DNA of 64,000 nt from Cyanobacteria bacterium TGS_CYA1 (GCA_026129135.1 JAHCIQ010000002.1:186001-250000); one strand, 5' to 3'. Positions 43,376-52,141 are shown, counted from the first letter of the stretch. The notes: generated by a model not told the origin, from the sequence alone. Numbers and translations are program-made.

Positions 43376-45424
43376 TTGAAAATCAGAGAGTTCTTTGACG
43401 AGAAAGCAAAGCCCTGGCTTGAAAAAGCCTGGAAAACCAGAGCGGGCAAAGTCGGATTTTGTACCCTTTTAGTCTTTGCCAGCTTCGTTTGTCTTTTGAT
43501 TTTAAAAGGCCTTTTGCATTTGTCTTTTGTCCGTCTGCCAAGTCTTGCCACCCAGGCAGAAGGTATTTCAATATTCGACCGCAATGACAAGCTCGTCACA
43601 GTCGTCCAGCAAGAAGGCGAGCGCGAACCGATACCTTTGTCTTCGATGTCTCCAAATGTTCGAAACGCTCTAATAGCTGTGGAAGATCGCAATTTCTACC
43701 ACCATTTTGGCGTTGATCCTTTTGGAGTTGGTCGTGCAATCTTTACCAATATAAAAGAAGGCGAATTGCAGCAGGGCGGAAGCACGCTAACGCAGCAATT
43801 GATGAAAACAAAATATTTTGGCTTTCAAGACAGGTCGATGCGTCGCAAAATTCTAGAAATTTTTATGGCTCTAGATGTCGAAGGCGGATATTCCAAAGAC
43901 AAAATTCTCGAGACTTATTTGAACGAAGTTTATTTTGGACGTGGTGCCTATGGAATCGAGCGAGCATCACGCACATATTTCAATAAGCCGACACTCAAGC
44001 TTACTATTCCTGAAGCCGCATTCCTGGCTGGCTTAATCAAGGCACCATCTTCGTATGGTAATCCTAATAATTTAGACAAAGCAATCAAGCGTCAAAAAGA
44101 AGTTCTGCGCGATATGGCAGAATGCGGCTACATCAAACAAGAAGAACTTGCCTCGATTCAAAATACCAAGCTCGATTTTAAAGCTGGTCCGCGCAAACTC
44201 AAGTTTCCATTCTATGTCTTGCATGTTGTAGATATAGTCAAAAAAGAAATCGGTGAAAACGAAATCTGGAAAAGACCAATCAAAATATATACTTATCTGG
44301 ACCAGCAAGCTCAGAGCGAAGCTGAAGCAGCTCTCTGGGCTGGTGTGCGCAAAGCACCAAAAGGTGTGAATCAAGGCGCGCTCGTATCAATGAACATAAA
44401 AGACGGATCTGTTTTTGCATTAGTTGGTGCAGCAAACTTTGAGCAAAATCAGTGGAACCGAGCTATTAATCCACACACGACGGGATCTTCTTTCAAACCA
44501 TTTGTTTATTTGACCGGCCTTATAACAGGTTCGCTCAACCCCGATTCAGTTATCGTAGACGAGCCGCTGACTATTGCCGATAGCCGAAATGGTGGCGCAT
44601 ACACACCAAAGAATTATGACAACGAATACATGGGTCCGCTCAATGTGCGCGACGCACTTAAGTTTTCGCGCAATATCTGTGCAGTCAAAGCTTGTGTTGA
44701 TGCAGGTCCGCAAAATGTGGTACAGACTGCTATGAAAGCTGGTATCACTGCTCAAATGGAGCCGTCTCCTTCGCTCGCTCTTGGAACTGCCGCTGTCACA
44801 CCAATGGAAATGGCGACGGCTTATGCCACGATAGCTCGGGGCGGATATTTCATCGCCCCTATATTCGTACGAAAAATAGTCGACCATGACGATCATGTTA
44901 TGCGCGAATTCAAATCGGTAAGCAAGCAAGCCCTGCCGCAAGAGCCATGCTTACAGATTATCGATGCCATGATAGACGTCGTAAAAGAAGGTACAGGCAA
45001 GCGTGCTTATTTACCTGGTGTAGAGGTGGCAGGTAAAACTGGAACATCTGACGAACAAAAAGATTTATGGTTCGTTGGCATGACACCCGAAGTTGTAACA
45101 GCTATCTGGACTGGAAACGATGCAAACGATCCGGTGCATGCAAGAGCGGCTACCGGTGGTGTGGTGCCAGCTGCTATCTGGTCTAATTATATGCGCAAAT
45201 ATTATCTGCGCCATCCAAAAAAAGTGGTGGCATTCGCAGATCCACAGGTTGCACTGAACGAAGGCATGCCAGGATCGTACGAGTTCTTTAGAGCAATCGA
45301 TGATACCGTGGAAGATGTGGGACACGCTGTTGATGAAACTGTAACCAAACCAGCGAAATCTCTGATAGGCAAATCGAAAGGACTCTTCAAGCGCTTTTCT
45401 GAGGCGATGGAGAAGCTGTTTTAA
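43376..45424 (+). CDS. Class A penicillin-binding protein (PBP1A-like)
   Basis: A 682-residue bifunctional peptidoglycan synthase. One N-terminal membrane helix (about 28-48), then the GT51 glycosyltransferase with EDRNFYHHFGVD (catalytic Glu near 103), GGSTLTQQL and YLNEVYFGRGAYGIE, then the transpeptidase with SSFKP (catalytic Ser near 372), SRN near 429 and KTGTSDEQKDLWFVG near 553. It polymerises and crosslinks murein in the periplasm. The start is TTG after AAGGA. Its TAA stop shares a TTAA with the convergent gene. Confidence 0.95.
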   Translation: MKIREFFDEKAKPWLEKAWKTRAGKVGFCTLLVFASFVCLLILKGLLHLSFVRLPSLATQAEGISIFDRNDKLVTVVQQEGEREPIPLSSMSPNVRNALIAVEDRNFYHHFGVDPFGVGRAIFTNIKEGELQQGGSTLTQQLMKTKYFGFQDRSMRRKILEIFMALDVEGGYSKDKILETYLNEVYFGRGAYGIERASRTYFNKPTLKLTIPEAAFLAGLIKAPSSYGNPNNLDKAIKRQKEVLRDMAECGYIKQEELASIQNTKLDFKAGPRKLKFPFYVLHVVDIVKKEIGENEIWKRPIKIYTYLDQQAQSEAEAALWAGVRKAPKGVNQGALVSMNIKDGSVFALVGAANFEQNQWNRAINPHTTGSSFKPFVYLTGLITGSLNPDSVIVDEPLTIADSRNGGAYTPKNYDNEYMGPLNVRDALKFSRNICAVKACVDAGPQNVVQTAMKAGITAQMEPSPSLALGTAAVTPMEMATAYATIARGGYFIAPIFVRKIVDHDDHVMREFKSVSKQALPQEPCLQIIDAMIDVVKEGTGKRAYLPGVEVAGKTGTSDEQKDLWFVGMTPEVVTAIWTGNDANDPVHARAATGGVVPAAIWSNYMRKYYLRHPKKVVAFADPQVALNEGMPGSYEFFRAIDDTVEDVGHAVDETVTKPAKSLIGKSKGLFKRFSEAMEKLF

Positions 45425-45897
45425 TGGATTGGTCCGGACATTGTATTAATTGCGAACCCGACCACTGATATCACGTTCACCAGAGCCAATACAGCATAAA
45501 TTTTCCAGAAAATAGATAGTTTTTGTTCAGTCTTCCTGAAAAGCTCGGTTGTCGTAAGGAATAAAAAGCCAAGCCAGAAGAAAAAGAGCACACTTCCAAG
45601 TACGGAATAGTTTTGTTCGCCATATACGGCGCGGTAAAATCTGGAATAAAAACTGGAAAGAATGCCGGCGTGAAAATGACAATTTAAAACAACGTACGCC
45701 ACTGCTATGGCTATACAAAGATAGACGGTCTTGATTTTATCCGTCCTCATAAGTTTGTAAATGCTTGTGGAAAAAATGAATAAGGTTAATAGCATTCCAG
45801 AGCATCCCGTGGCATTTAAATTTGACGCGAATTCGCTTACACCAAGCGAGGCAACAGCAAACAGTATTAATCCAAGAATTAGTTTGGCGGCTAGCAT
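45421..45897 (-). CDS. Four-helix membrane protein, paralogue of 46332-46862
   Basis: A 158-residue protein with four predicted membrane helices and no known domain. Its C-terminal half, FFFWLGFLFLTTTELFRKTE then QKLSIFWKIYAVLALV, lines up with the protein at 46332-46862 (TIFWLSALLINAFEISKPPG; QKLSKLWKVYSIVGLI), so the two are paralogues. It follows the Clp N-domain gene after four bases, in the same operon. Confidence 0.7.
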   Translation of the reverse strand: MLAAKLILGLILFAVASLGVSEFASNLNATGCSGMLLTLFIFSTSIYKLMRTDKIKTVYLCIAIAVAYVVLNCHFHAGILSSFYSRFYRAVYGEQNYSVLGSVLFFFWLGFLFLTTTELFRKTEQKLSIFWKIYAVLALVNVISVVGFAINTMSGPIH

Positions 45898-45901
45898 AAG
45901 A

Positions 45902-46339
45902 TCAACTCTCTACAAATCCAACTTTATTCAACAGTTGCATAACCAGTTCGTCTTGCCAATTGATGAGCTCTTTCAATATATCAATCGGTTCCACCAGTTC
46001 ATCCTCATATTTTCCTAGTTTTTCTATCAACGCTTGGGTCGGTCTGTCCAAAATAATATGCAGACTGTAACCTGGTCCTCTGGGTTTTAATCCTTTAAGA
46101 GCAGCTCTCAAAGATAGCAAGTTAACAGTTTCGGTATGGAGCAAATGTTCGATAGTGGGACTCGATGATTCTCTTGCAAGACCAAGCAGGATATGAACCA
46201 ATTCTACACTTGGATGGGAATGTTGAGAAGTTTCGATAAAAGCCAGACGAATTACACGCACAGACTCTTGAGAAAAATTCTTTGGTAAATCGAAAATTTC
46301 TCTTTCGCGATCATCGACGTCTTTCAAATCATCAAACAT
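45902..46339 (-). CDS. Stand-alone Clp N-domain protein
   Basis: The 145-residue protein matches the double-repeat N domain of ClpA/ClpC: NFSQESVRVIRLAFIETSQH, HPSVELVHILLGLARE, then a second repeat LDRPTQALIEKL and EPIDILKELINWQ. In ClpC this domain binds adaptors and substrates; here there is no AAA+ domain. ClpS-like or ClpN adaptor functions are conceivable. Its start overlaps the end of the 46332-46862 membrane-protein gene by eight bases and the next membrane-protein gene follows after four, so the three are tightly coupled. Confidence 0.82.
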   Translation of the reverse strand: MFDDLKDVDDREREIFDLPKNFSQESVRVIRLAFIETSQHSHPSVELVHILLGLARESSSPTIEHLLHTETVNLLSLRAALKGLKPRGPGYSLHIILDRPTQALIEKLGKYEDELVEPIDILKELINWQDELVMQLLNKVGFVES

Positions 46340-46862
46340 TCGTTTGGGAAAGATTTTTTCGTTCTGGTATCAAATGGCTATTTCTCAGAAACGTGAAGGA
46401 GATTATTGAAACTATCAAGATAAGACCAACGATTGAGTAGACTTTCCATAGCTTGCTAAGTTTCTGACCTGGTGGCTTGGAAATCTCGAAAGCATTGATT
46501 AAAAGTGCGCTGAGCCAAAAGATAGTGCCTAAAGACGATGCATAGGAATATTCATTTTCATTTCCTCCTAGATATCCGTAAAACCTGGTGACCAGGAAGC
46601 TGATTAATCCGGAAAGAAAATGACCAGCGATCAAAATGAATAGACTGATTACGAAGCAAAATGCGATTAGCAAAGTTTTTTTATTTGAAGCCTGAAAAAG
46701 CTTTGTGAAAAAGAATGCAATTGTGCCTCCAATAATTAAAATGAAGATTAAGACTATTGGCTCAAAGTTATGACCTTGAGCAACAGTCGCTATCAAGCCC
46801 ATAAAGATTAAGCCTGCAAAAGCAGCGATTACTAACTTTATAAGAAACAATATGCCTGGCAC
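46332..46862 (-). CDS. Four-helix membrane protein, paralogue of 45421-45897
   Basis: A 176-residue protein with four or five membrane helices. Family unknown; the C-terminal half aligns with the protein at 45421-45897. First gene of a three-gene operon with the Clp N-domain gene. The start is uncertain: GTG at 46862 has no ribosome site, while TTG at 46850 is nine bases after AAGGTG. Confidence 0.68.
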   Translation of the reverse strand: MPGILFLIKLVIAAFAGLIFMGLIATVAQGHNFEPIVLIFILIIGGTIAFFFTKLFQASNKKTLLIAFCFVISLFILIAGHFLSGLISFLVTRFYGYLGGNENEYSYASSLGTIFWLSALLINAFEISKPPGQKLSKLWKVYSIVGLILIVSIISFTFLRNSHLIPERKNLSQTNV

Positions 46863-46951
46863 CTTAATTCAAAAGCCGTACTATTTCGATTATGACATGC
46901 GCTATACTTATGCGCCTATTCGTTTTTTACGCACACCGCGAGGTTATTGGC

Positions 46952-48022
46952 ATGACTACATCTGTGAAGTCAGGTAGCAAGATTAAGGTTGTCGAACTGG
47001 GCAAAGAGCCACGTATAGACCGGCTCAACACCACCCAGAGAGAATCTGGAGCGCTTGGTCGTCATCAGGTCAGAGTTGCCATCAAAGCGGTCTCGCTTAA
47101 TTTTAGAGATTTGCTTGTTGTAAAGGGACTTTATGCCAAATTGCACGATGGTGCCACTACCCCTGGTGGAACACCGTTGATTCCATGTTCTGATGGTGCG
47201 GGTGAAGTTATCGAAATCGGCGCTGAAGTTTCTAATTTCAAAATTGGAGATCGTGTTGCTGGCATATTCATGCAAGGCTGGATTGGTGGCGAAATCAATG
47301 CCCAAATAGGAAATACCGCCCTTGGTGGCGCTATCGATGGTGTGTTGCAAGAGTCAGTTATTTTCGAGCAAGATGGTCTCGTTCACTTGCCTGAGCATCT
47401 TTCATATGAAGAAGGCGCGACCCTGCCCTGTGCCGCTGTTACAGCATGGAATGGCATGATTCACACAGGCAAGATTAAAGCGGGTGATACAGTTCTAACG
47501 CTTGGTACTGGTGGCGTTTCAATTTTTGCTGTGCAGTTTGCCAAAATGATGGGTGCGCGAGTCATCGTGACTTCGAGCAGCAACGAGAAACTTGCCAGAT
47601 TGCAAAAAGAATTTGGCGTCGATAAAGAAGATTGCATCAACTACAAAGACCACCCAGATTGGGACAAGAAAGTGCTTGCACTTACGGGCAAGCGCGGTGT
47701 CGATCATGTAGTCGAGCTAGGCGGTGCAGGGACTTTGCCTAAATCGGTCAATGCCACAAGAGTTGGCGGAGCCATAAGCGTCATTGGTGTTTTAGCCAAT
47801 AATCAGGGCGATTTCAATCCCATTAACGTGCTTATGAAAACGATTCGTCTTCAGGGCATTTATGTAGGCTCACGCGAGATGTTCGAAGACATGAATCGCG
47901 CTATCGCTCAACACAAAATGAAACCAGTCGTAGATAAAGTGTTCAAATTCGAAGATGCCATCAAAGCGTTTCAATATATGGAATCGCAGGCACACTTCGG
48001 AAAAGTGGTTATAAAGCTCTAG
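46952..48022 (+). CDS. MDR-family NAD(P)-dependent alcohol dehydrogenase/quinone reductase
   Basis: From ATG 46952 (GAGG nine bases upstream) the protein has 356 residues. It is a medium-chain reductase: GroES-like domain with LIPCSDGAGEVIEIGAEV and FKIGDRVAG, a Rossmann fold with VLTLGTGGVSIFAVQFAKMMGA-type nucleotide loop (TLGTGGVSIFA), and the closing AHFGKVVIKL. The structural-zinc Cys cluster is absent, as in the zinc-free quinone oxidoreductase-like branch. The substrate is unknown. Convergent with the MNIO operon, with its stop adjacent to that of the 67-residue protein. Confidence 0.9.
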   Translation: MTTSVKSGSKIKVVELGKEPRIDRLNTTQRESGALGRHQVRVAIKAVSLNFRDLLVVKGLYAKLHDGATTPGGTPLIPCSDGAGEVIEIGAEVSNFKIGDRVAGIFMQGWIGGEINAQIGNTALGGAIDGVLQESVIFEQDGLVHLPEHLSYEEGATLPCAAVTAWNGMIHTGKIKAGDTVLTLGTGGVSIFAVQFAKMMGARVIVTSSSNEKLARLQKEFGVDKEDCINYKDHPDWDKKVLALTGKRGVDHVVELGGAGTLPKSVNATRVGGAISVIGVLANNQGDFNPINVLMKTIRLQGIYVGSREMFEDMNRAIAQHKMKPVVDKVFKFEDAIKAFQYMESQAHFGKVVIKL

Positions 48023-48226
48023 TTAGTGCTTGCCCCATTTGTGCACTAGTTCGTTTGCTACATGAACCATGTCCACGTCGAATGTGGAAATGTAGTTGCG
48101 GAACGATTTGAGCTCTGGATTTTTTTCCAGAGTTTCAATTATTTGCTCGGGCGATGCCTCTGAGCTAAGTGCGTGTGTGAGTTCTTGCTGAAATAACACC
48201 AAATCGGGTTCGTCTATTCCAATCAT
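48023..48226 (-). CDS. 67-residue protein coupled to MNIO enzyme
   Basis: A small acidic helical protein with a conserved-looking tail, FRNYISTFDVDMVHVANELV, ending HKWGKH. Its ATG overlaps the MNIO stop by four bases, so translation is coupled. Known DUF692/MNIO enzymes need a partner that presents the peptide (MbnC, TglI, BufC/DUF2063); this protein is far shorter than DUF2063 partners, but position and coupling make it the obvious candidate for such a role. No family recognised from sequence. Confidence 0.65.
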   Translation of the reverse strand: MIGIDEPDLVLFQQELTHALSSEASPEQIIETLEKNPELKSFRNYISTFDVDMVHVANELVHKWGKH

Positions 48227-49104
48227 GATCTATCTCCCCTTACTATGCGATGCATTTTTTCAAAGTCAGCTCTAAATTGATTAAAATCGTCCTCACCATC
48301 CATGGTATTACCAAGGCGTTCTAGAATTACAAACTCTAGATTGGGACACATTGTTACCGCCATCTCCAACAGACCGAAAACTTCAGCCGGAACCGGTCCG
48401 TCGTGAGTATCCCTTCGTATAGCATCCCTTTTTCCAGACCATGACTTCGAGAAAGATCCGCCAGAAAGGTGAATCTGGCGCACTTTATGCAATGGATAAC
48501 TGGATAAATGATCTTTTGGATTTAGATTAAAATTGAAAATCTGACAGTACAAATTGTGCAAATCAAGCAAGAGAAAGCATTTTGAATTGTCAAGTAGATC
48601 TTCTAGAAATTTACCTTGATTTTGCGCTTCGTCTTTATTAAACGCCAGAGCCAGATTCTCCAGACCAACATCTTTACTGGATGCCTCAATTATTTTTGAA
48701 AGCATATTGCGTCCAATCGCAACAGCTTCTTTTGTATAAGGCACCGGCAGTGGTGCGCCATCGATAAGACCTGCAGCTTCGAAAAATCCAAAATGTTCCG
48801 AGATGTGCAAGTAATTTCGCTCTGTGCACTCATGCTCTAATCGCGCAAGCCATTTCAATTGTCTTGGACTCGTTTTGGCGGAGAGTGCAGACAGTCTGAT
48901 CCCGTGTCCAAGCAAGCTGTTTTCGTCGCTATAAACTTGAATCAAAGATTCGAACCACTCGGGATACTGGTGATCCGCTTTATCCCAGTTAGCATCGAAG
49001 CTCCATTCGAGCACATCGACCAATTCATCTAAAATCAAAGGCGTTGCAGCCTGCCTGAAATCTTCAGTGGGCATGGCTTGCAATCCCACTTTTAGCTTGG
49101 GCAT
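48223..49104 (-). CDS. DUF692 multinuclear non-haem iron oxidase (MNIO)
   Basis: A 293-residue TIM-barrel-type protein with the DUF692/UPF0276 metal-site motifs in order: HISEHFGFF (near 105), PLPVPYTKEAV, VGLENLAL, LLLDLHNLYCQ, KVRQIHLSGG, THDGPVP and VILERLGN. Members MbnB, TglH, ChrH and BufB use two or three irons to oxidise Cys residues of ribosomal peptides. The start is ATG 49104 (or TTG 49107), four bases after the stop of the gene that encodes the Cys-tailed exported protein; a longer in-frame version from 49185 lies wholly over that gene and lacks support. The 67-residue partner gene overlaps its end. Confidence 0.85.
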   Translation of the reverse strand: MPKLKVGLQAMPTEDFRQAATPLILDELVDVLEWSFDANWDKADHQYPEWFESLIQVYSDENSLLGHGIRLSALSAKTSPRQLKWLARLEHECTERNYLHISEHFGFFEAAGLIDGAPLPVPYTKEAVAIGRNMLSKIIEASSKDVGLENLALAFNKDEAQNQGKFLEDLLDNSKCFLLLDLHNLYCQIFNFNLNPKDHLSSYPLHKVRQIHLSGGSFSKSWSGKRDAIRRDTHDGPVPAEVFGLLEMAVTMCPNLEFVILERLGNTMDGEDDFNQFRADFEKMHRIVRGDRS

Positions 49105-49108
49105 CAAT

Positions 49109-49822
49109 TTAGCCCAATCCGCAAGCAGGGCAGGGCGGCTTAACTTTAGGGTCTTTGTCGGGATTTTTATTGGGTCCGCTTCCAAGGACTTCGACGGTGG
49201 AGCCGCCTAGCTGAGACAATCTGATAGTAAAATCGTTAGCCTTTTTTGCTTCGTGATTGTCTAGATAGAATTTGATCACTTGTCTGTATCCAAGTCCACG
49301 TTGGGGGTCTTTAGGCTGCAGACGATCACGCAAATTCAAAGCGGTTAGGTAAAAAGCCTCAGCTCTATCCATCTCTGTTTTGCTTTCGGCAATTCCATTT
49401 TGCAAATGATTTTTCGCCAGCCCCTCAAGACCTTGAGCCAAACGTAATAATTGAGCCTCGGACATGCCGGGGCCAGCCGAAGCGGATTCGATTTTGGCTA
49501 CTGCTTTGGCTTCTTTAGCTTTGAGGAGCTTGGCTTCGCCGGCTTTGTTATAAAAATCGACTATAAGCAAATATGAAATTGCAGATTGCGCAGTCGGTGA
49601 TCTGTCTAAGTTTGCTTCTTCATCTTCGATGATTTTGAAGGCTTTGGCGCGGTCTGCATCGCTTATCTTGCTACCTTGTGCAATTGCAGCGTGCGCCCAT
49701 AACCATTTTTCGGAGCGGCTTGCTTTAGCAAGGTCGATATCTTTGGAAAAGGCTGGAAGTACTAATGTCTGGCTGGAAAGACCAGCGCTTAGCAATACCG
49801 AAAGGAGAAGCTTGGATTTCAT
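49109..49822 (-). CDS. Exported protein with C-terminal PCPACG tail, candidate MNIO substrate
   Basis: The 237-residue protein starts with a Sec signal peptide (1-27, MKSKLLLSVLL to PAFSKD). Residues 30-205 are helical, TPR-like (AEAFYLTALNLRDRLQ). The last 24 residues are a flexible Lys/Pro/Asn/Gly linker ending KPPCPACGLG. These are the only Cys in the mature protein. The MNIO gene follows four bases after the stop. Position and the isolated Cys tail suggest the tail is oxidatively modified before export, as in bufferins. ATG 49822 is chosen because a TATAAT ends seven bases upstream, which would give a leaderless mRNA; ATG 49831 overlaps that element. Confidence 0.75.
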   Translation of the reverse strand: MKSKLLLSVLLSAGLSSQTLVLPAFSKDIDLAKASRSEKWLWAHAAIAQGSKISDADRAKAFKIIEDEEANLDRSPTAQSAISYLLIVDFYNKAGEAKLLKAKEAKAVAKIESASAGPGMSEAQLLRLAQGLEGLAKNHLQNGIAESKTEMDRAEAFYLTALNLRDRLQPKDPQRGLGYRQVIKFYLDNHEAKKANDFTIRLSQLGGSTVEVLGSGPNKNPDKDPKVKPPCPACGLG

Positions 49823-49829
49823 GCCAGTC

Positions 49830-49835
49830 ATTATA
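49830..49835 (-). promoter_or_regulatory. Candidate -10 box for leaderless operon
   Basis: A perfect TATAAT on the minus strand, with seven bases to ATG 49822. Transcription would begin at or next to the start codon. No good -35 is visible, so the call is tentative. Confidence 0.35.
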
Positions 49836-49873
49836 GCAAAGCGCTTGTCGGTGATTTTACTTAGAGTCGCACA

Positions 49874-50860
49874 CTATGTTCCGTCGGGGTGTTTGGCAGT
49901 AGTGGCAACTGGTGCACTCAACTTTTCTTGTTCTGTAAACCAGTCTGACATAGTTTTGATAACTTCTGGCTTGAGATAAGAGTTGGTCACAAGCAAGTGT
50001 CCGAATTTCGGAAACGTTGCAATAGACTTCTTCTTGGAGCCTAATTTCTTGAACAAACTTCTTGTCGATTCGGGTTGGATAATGTGGTCGTCTTCGCCCT
50101 GAAGCACTAGAACAGGCAGATCTTTGTCCAGTTTTGGAGCCAGATTGTGCGAAGTGCGCAAGAAATTGACCGATACAAGAAGGTCTTTGACACTTTGTTT
50201 GCTGCGAACGAGCGGGTCTGCCAAAGTCTGTTTGTTGCTGCGATCATCGTCAGACATATCGCCTATGTGCGGCAGTATATCAACCGTTCGACCAAGGGTC
50301 TTGATTCCCGAGCCAATCGATTTGAAGGTAGCACCAACGTGATATTTAGTGGCTGGACCGGCGCCTGCGCTTGCCAAAACAAGTCCGTCAAACAATTTTG
50401 GGTTTCTGGCAGATATTTTGATTGCCATTGCTGCCCCAAGGCTCTCTCCTACGCAGAATATGGGCAGGAGCGGATTTTTAGCTCGCAATTCGGTCACTAT
50501 TGGGACCAGGTCGCGTGCGGTTGCATCGTAATTAACTGCAGGTCGTTTGTCGCTTTCTTTGAGCCAGACGCCGTGTCCGCGAAAGTCTACGGCATAGAAT
50601 ACAATGCCTTCAGGAGCTAGTTTTTCGGCTAATTCTTCAAAATTGCCTGCGTGCTGCACGCCTCCATGAAGCCCTAACACAATAGCTTTTGGCATTACTG
50701 ATGGATCCTGCCATTTCAAGCCTGGAACCGTTGTTTTGATGCCATTGAGCTTGAGGACTTCTTTTTGAACTTCTGCTTGTGCTTGCCCCGGATTTAACAT
50801 AATCGAAAAAATTGCAGACAGTGTAACCACTGCAGAGCGCAGTGTTCGGTTAGATGACAT
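49874..50860 (-). CDS. Exported alpha/beta hydrolase (monoacylglycerol lipase-like)
   Basis: A 328-residue hydrolase with a signal peptide (about 1-29, ending GQAQAE). Motifs fit the serine aminopeptidase/monoacylglycerol lipase family: oxyanion region VLGLHGGVQHAG, nucleophile elbow CVGESLGAAM (Ser near 139), acid in LQGEDDHI and His in FPKFGHLLV. It should act on esters or small lipids in the periplasm. GAGGTCCCCGTT precedes the ATG. The Cys-tail gene starts 51 bases after its stop on the same strand, so it may be part of the MNIO operon, although a promoter may lie between. Confidence 0.87.
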   Translation of the reverse strand: MSSNRTLRSAVVTLSAIFSIMLNPGQAQAEVQKEVLKLNGIKTTVPGLKWQDPSVMPKAIVLGLHGGVQHAGNFEELAEKLAPEGIVFYAVDFRGHGVWLKESDKRPAVNYDATARDLVPIVTELRAKNPLLPIFCVGESLGAAMAIKISARNPKLFDGLVLASAGAGPATKYHVGATFKSIGSGIKTLGRTVDILPHIGDMSDDDRSNKQTLADPLVRSKQSVKDLLVSVNFLRTSHNLAPKLDKDLPVLVLQGEDDHIIQPESTRSLFKKLGSKKKSIATFPKFGHLLVTNSYLKPEVIKTMSDWFTEQEKLSAPVATTAKHPDGT

Positions 50861-51286
50861 AACGGGGACCTCTTTCTAGTTTGTTAATCGCCGACTGAAC
50901 TAAGTGGCATAACCTATTTCATAACATGGAATTTTTCTCGCCGCTTGGCAATAGTAAGTATTTTAATCAATTGCTTATAATCGCGATACTAAATAAAAAT
51001 TTTTGGCAATTCGGGAACATTTGCTATTGAAAACAGTCGTAAAAACTTCCAAGATTGCATCTCTCCTCTTTCCTTATTACTAGCGCGTCTTCAATGACTC
51101 GCCGTCGAAAATATTTTTGGTATCAGACGCTTTGGCATCACCAGATCTGGTATCAAGTTGTCTTGCGAGAAAATTTGAAAATGGGTTAGATTTATTTGCT
51201 TCTAATCTATTGACCAGGGTCCGCCTAAAATTAGTCCGACTACCTGTATAATCAGGCGAAACAGTACTCTTTTGGAGGTTTGACCC
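50861..51286. other. 426-base divergent intergenic region
   Basis: Between the hydrolase gene (-) and a TonB-C-like gene (+). It contains three 15-base-spaced direct repeats (51116-51155), two copies of TTGGCAAT (50945, 51002), and two TATAAT hexamers (50976, 51247) without well-spaced -35 boxes. No convincing gene; a 31-codon open frame is noted among the rejected items. Confidence 0.6.
51116..51155. promoter_or_regulatory. Three 10-mer direct repeats with 15-base period
   Basis: TTTGGTATCA (51116), TTTGGCATCA (51131) and TCTGGTATCA (51146) are spaced exactly 15 bases apart. This is the look of a multi-copy regulator site about 130 bases before the 51287 start. Confidence 0.6.
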
Positions 51287-52141
51287 ATGTTTTTAAGATC
51301 GACAAAGGCTCTGGGATTATCCCTGGCTCTTACAATGACTCTTATAAAACCGGGTCTGGCGCAAGAGCCGACCGAGGCGCCTGACGCATTTTTGAAGCGT
51401 TACTTCCAGACATTGCATACTGCAAAGTCGCTTGAAGACTTGAAACCCTTTTATCCTAACATCACAGCCAAAGATGAAGAAGACTACAAAAATGCACCAC
51501 CCGAAATGAAAAAAATGGTGGAAGAGCTGGCTCTGGGAATGTGCAAGCAAGAACCACGCACTGTCAAAATTTTGAGCAAACAGGACAAAAATGGCAAAGT
51601 CTATTTTGACTTGAGTCCCGATGAAATTCCGACCGAGTATAAAAAACACGCAACCGACCCGCGCTTTTCGATGAAAGGCTCAGTGGCTCTTGTAAGCGAA
51701 GGTGGGCAGTGGAAAGTATATAAAGATCACTGGCAAGTAAAAACTTACGATAATGGCGAAATGAAGGTTAGCTTTGGTCGCGACCCCGACAAAGAAGATG
51801 CCGAGCCACAAAGCCAGAGCCAGGCTAACCCTGAAGGCGACTACGGCGACAAATTGCGCAGTGTTTTCACCAAAAACTGGACGGCTAAGGGCAAAGGCAG
51901 TGTTCAAACAATTTTTAAAGTGTCAAATGGCGCAATCGTCGAAATTACAGCCGATACCAAAGGCGACAAAACTCAAGCTGATTTCATTAAATCGCTAATG
52001 GAAAATGCAAAGTCCGTCCCCGTTCTGCCAGAAGCGATGGCTCAAAAACCATATGGTTGGATGCAGTTCGACTGGAAAGACGATGCTTATTGCGTGAACG
52101 GACCGTTTTTCGGTTCTGAGCCTCAAAAAATCAACTGGTAA
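51287..52141 (+). CDS. Secreted protein with TonB C-terminal-like domain
   Basis: A 284-residue protein: signal peptide (1-25, ending PGLAQE), a domain at 30-165 like SnoaL/lumazine-type or unassigned small beta folds (KRYFQTLHTAKSLEDLKPF; GQWKVYKDHWQVK), an acidic linker, and a C-terminal 90 residues (YGDKLRSVFTKNW, VQTIFKVSNGAIVEI, AQADFIKSL-type helix) that match the pattern of TonB C-terminal folds. Without a TonB membrane anchor it is probably a periplasmic binding protein. GGAGGTTTGACCC precedes the ATG. The next gene encodes a similar short domain. Confidence 0.65.
   Translation: MFLRSTKALGLSLALTMTLIKPGLAQEPTEAPDAFLKRYFQTLHTAKSLEDLKPFYPNITAKDEEDYKNAPPEMKKMVEELALGMCKQEPRTVKILSKQDKNGKVYFDLSPDEIPTEYKKHATDPRFSMKGSVALVSEGGQWKVYKDHWQVKTYDNGEMKVSFGRDPDKEDAEPQSQSQANPEGDYGDKLRSVFTKNWTAKGKGSVQTIFKVSNGAIVEITADTKGDKTQADFIKSLMENAKSVPVLPEAMAQKPYGWMQFDWKDDAYCVNGPFFGSEPQKINW

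Noticed and set aside
51094..51189. 31-codon frame rich in Trp and Tyr (WYQTL, WHHQI, WYQVV pentads)
   Set aside because: The pattern is a by-product of the three 15-base direct repeats; there is no ribosome site, no terminator behind it, and no gene follows at leader distance.
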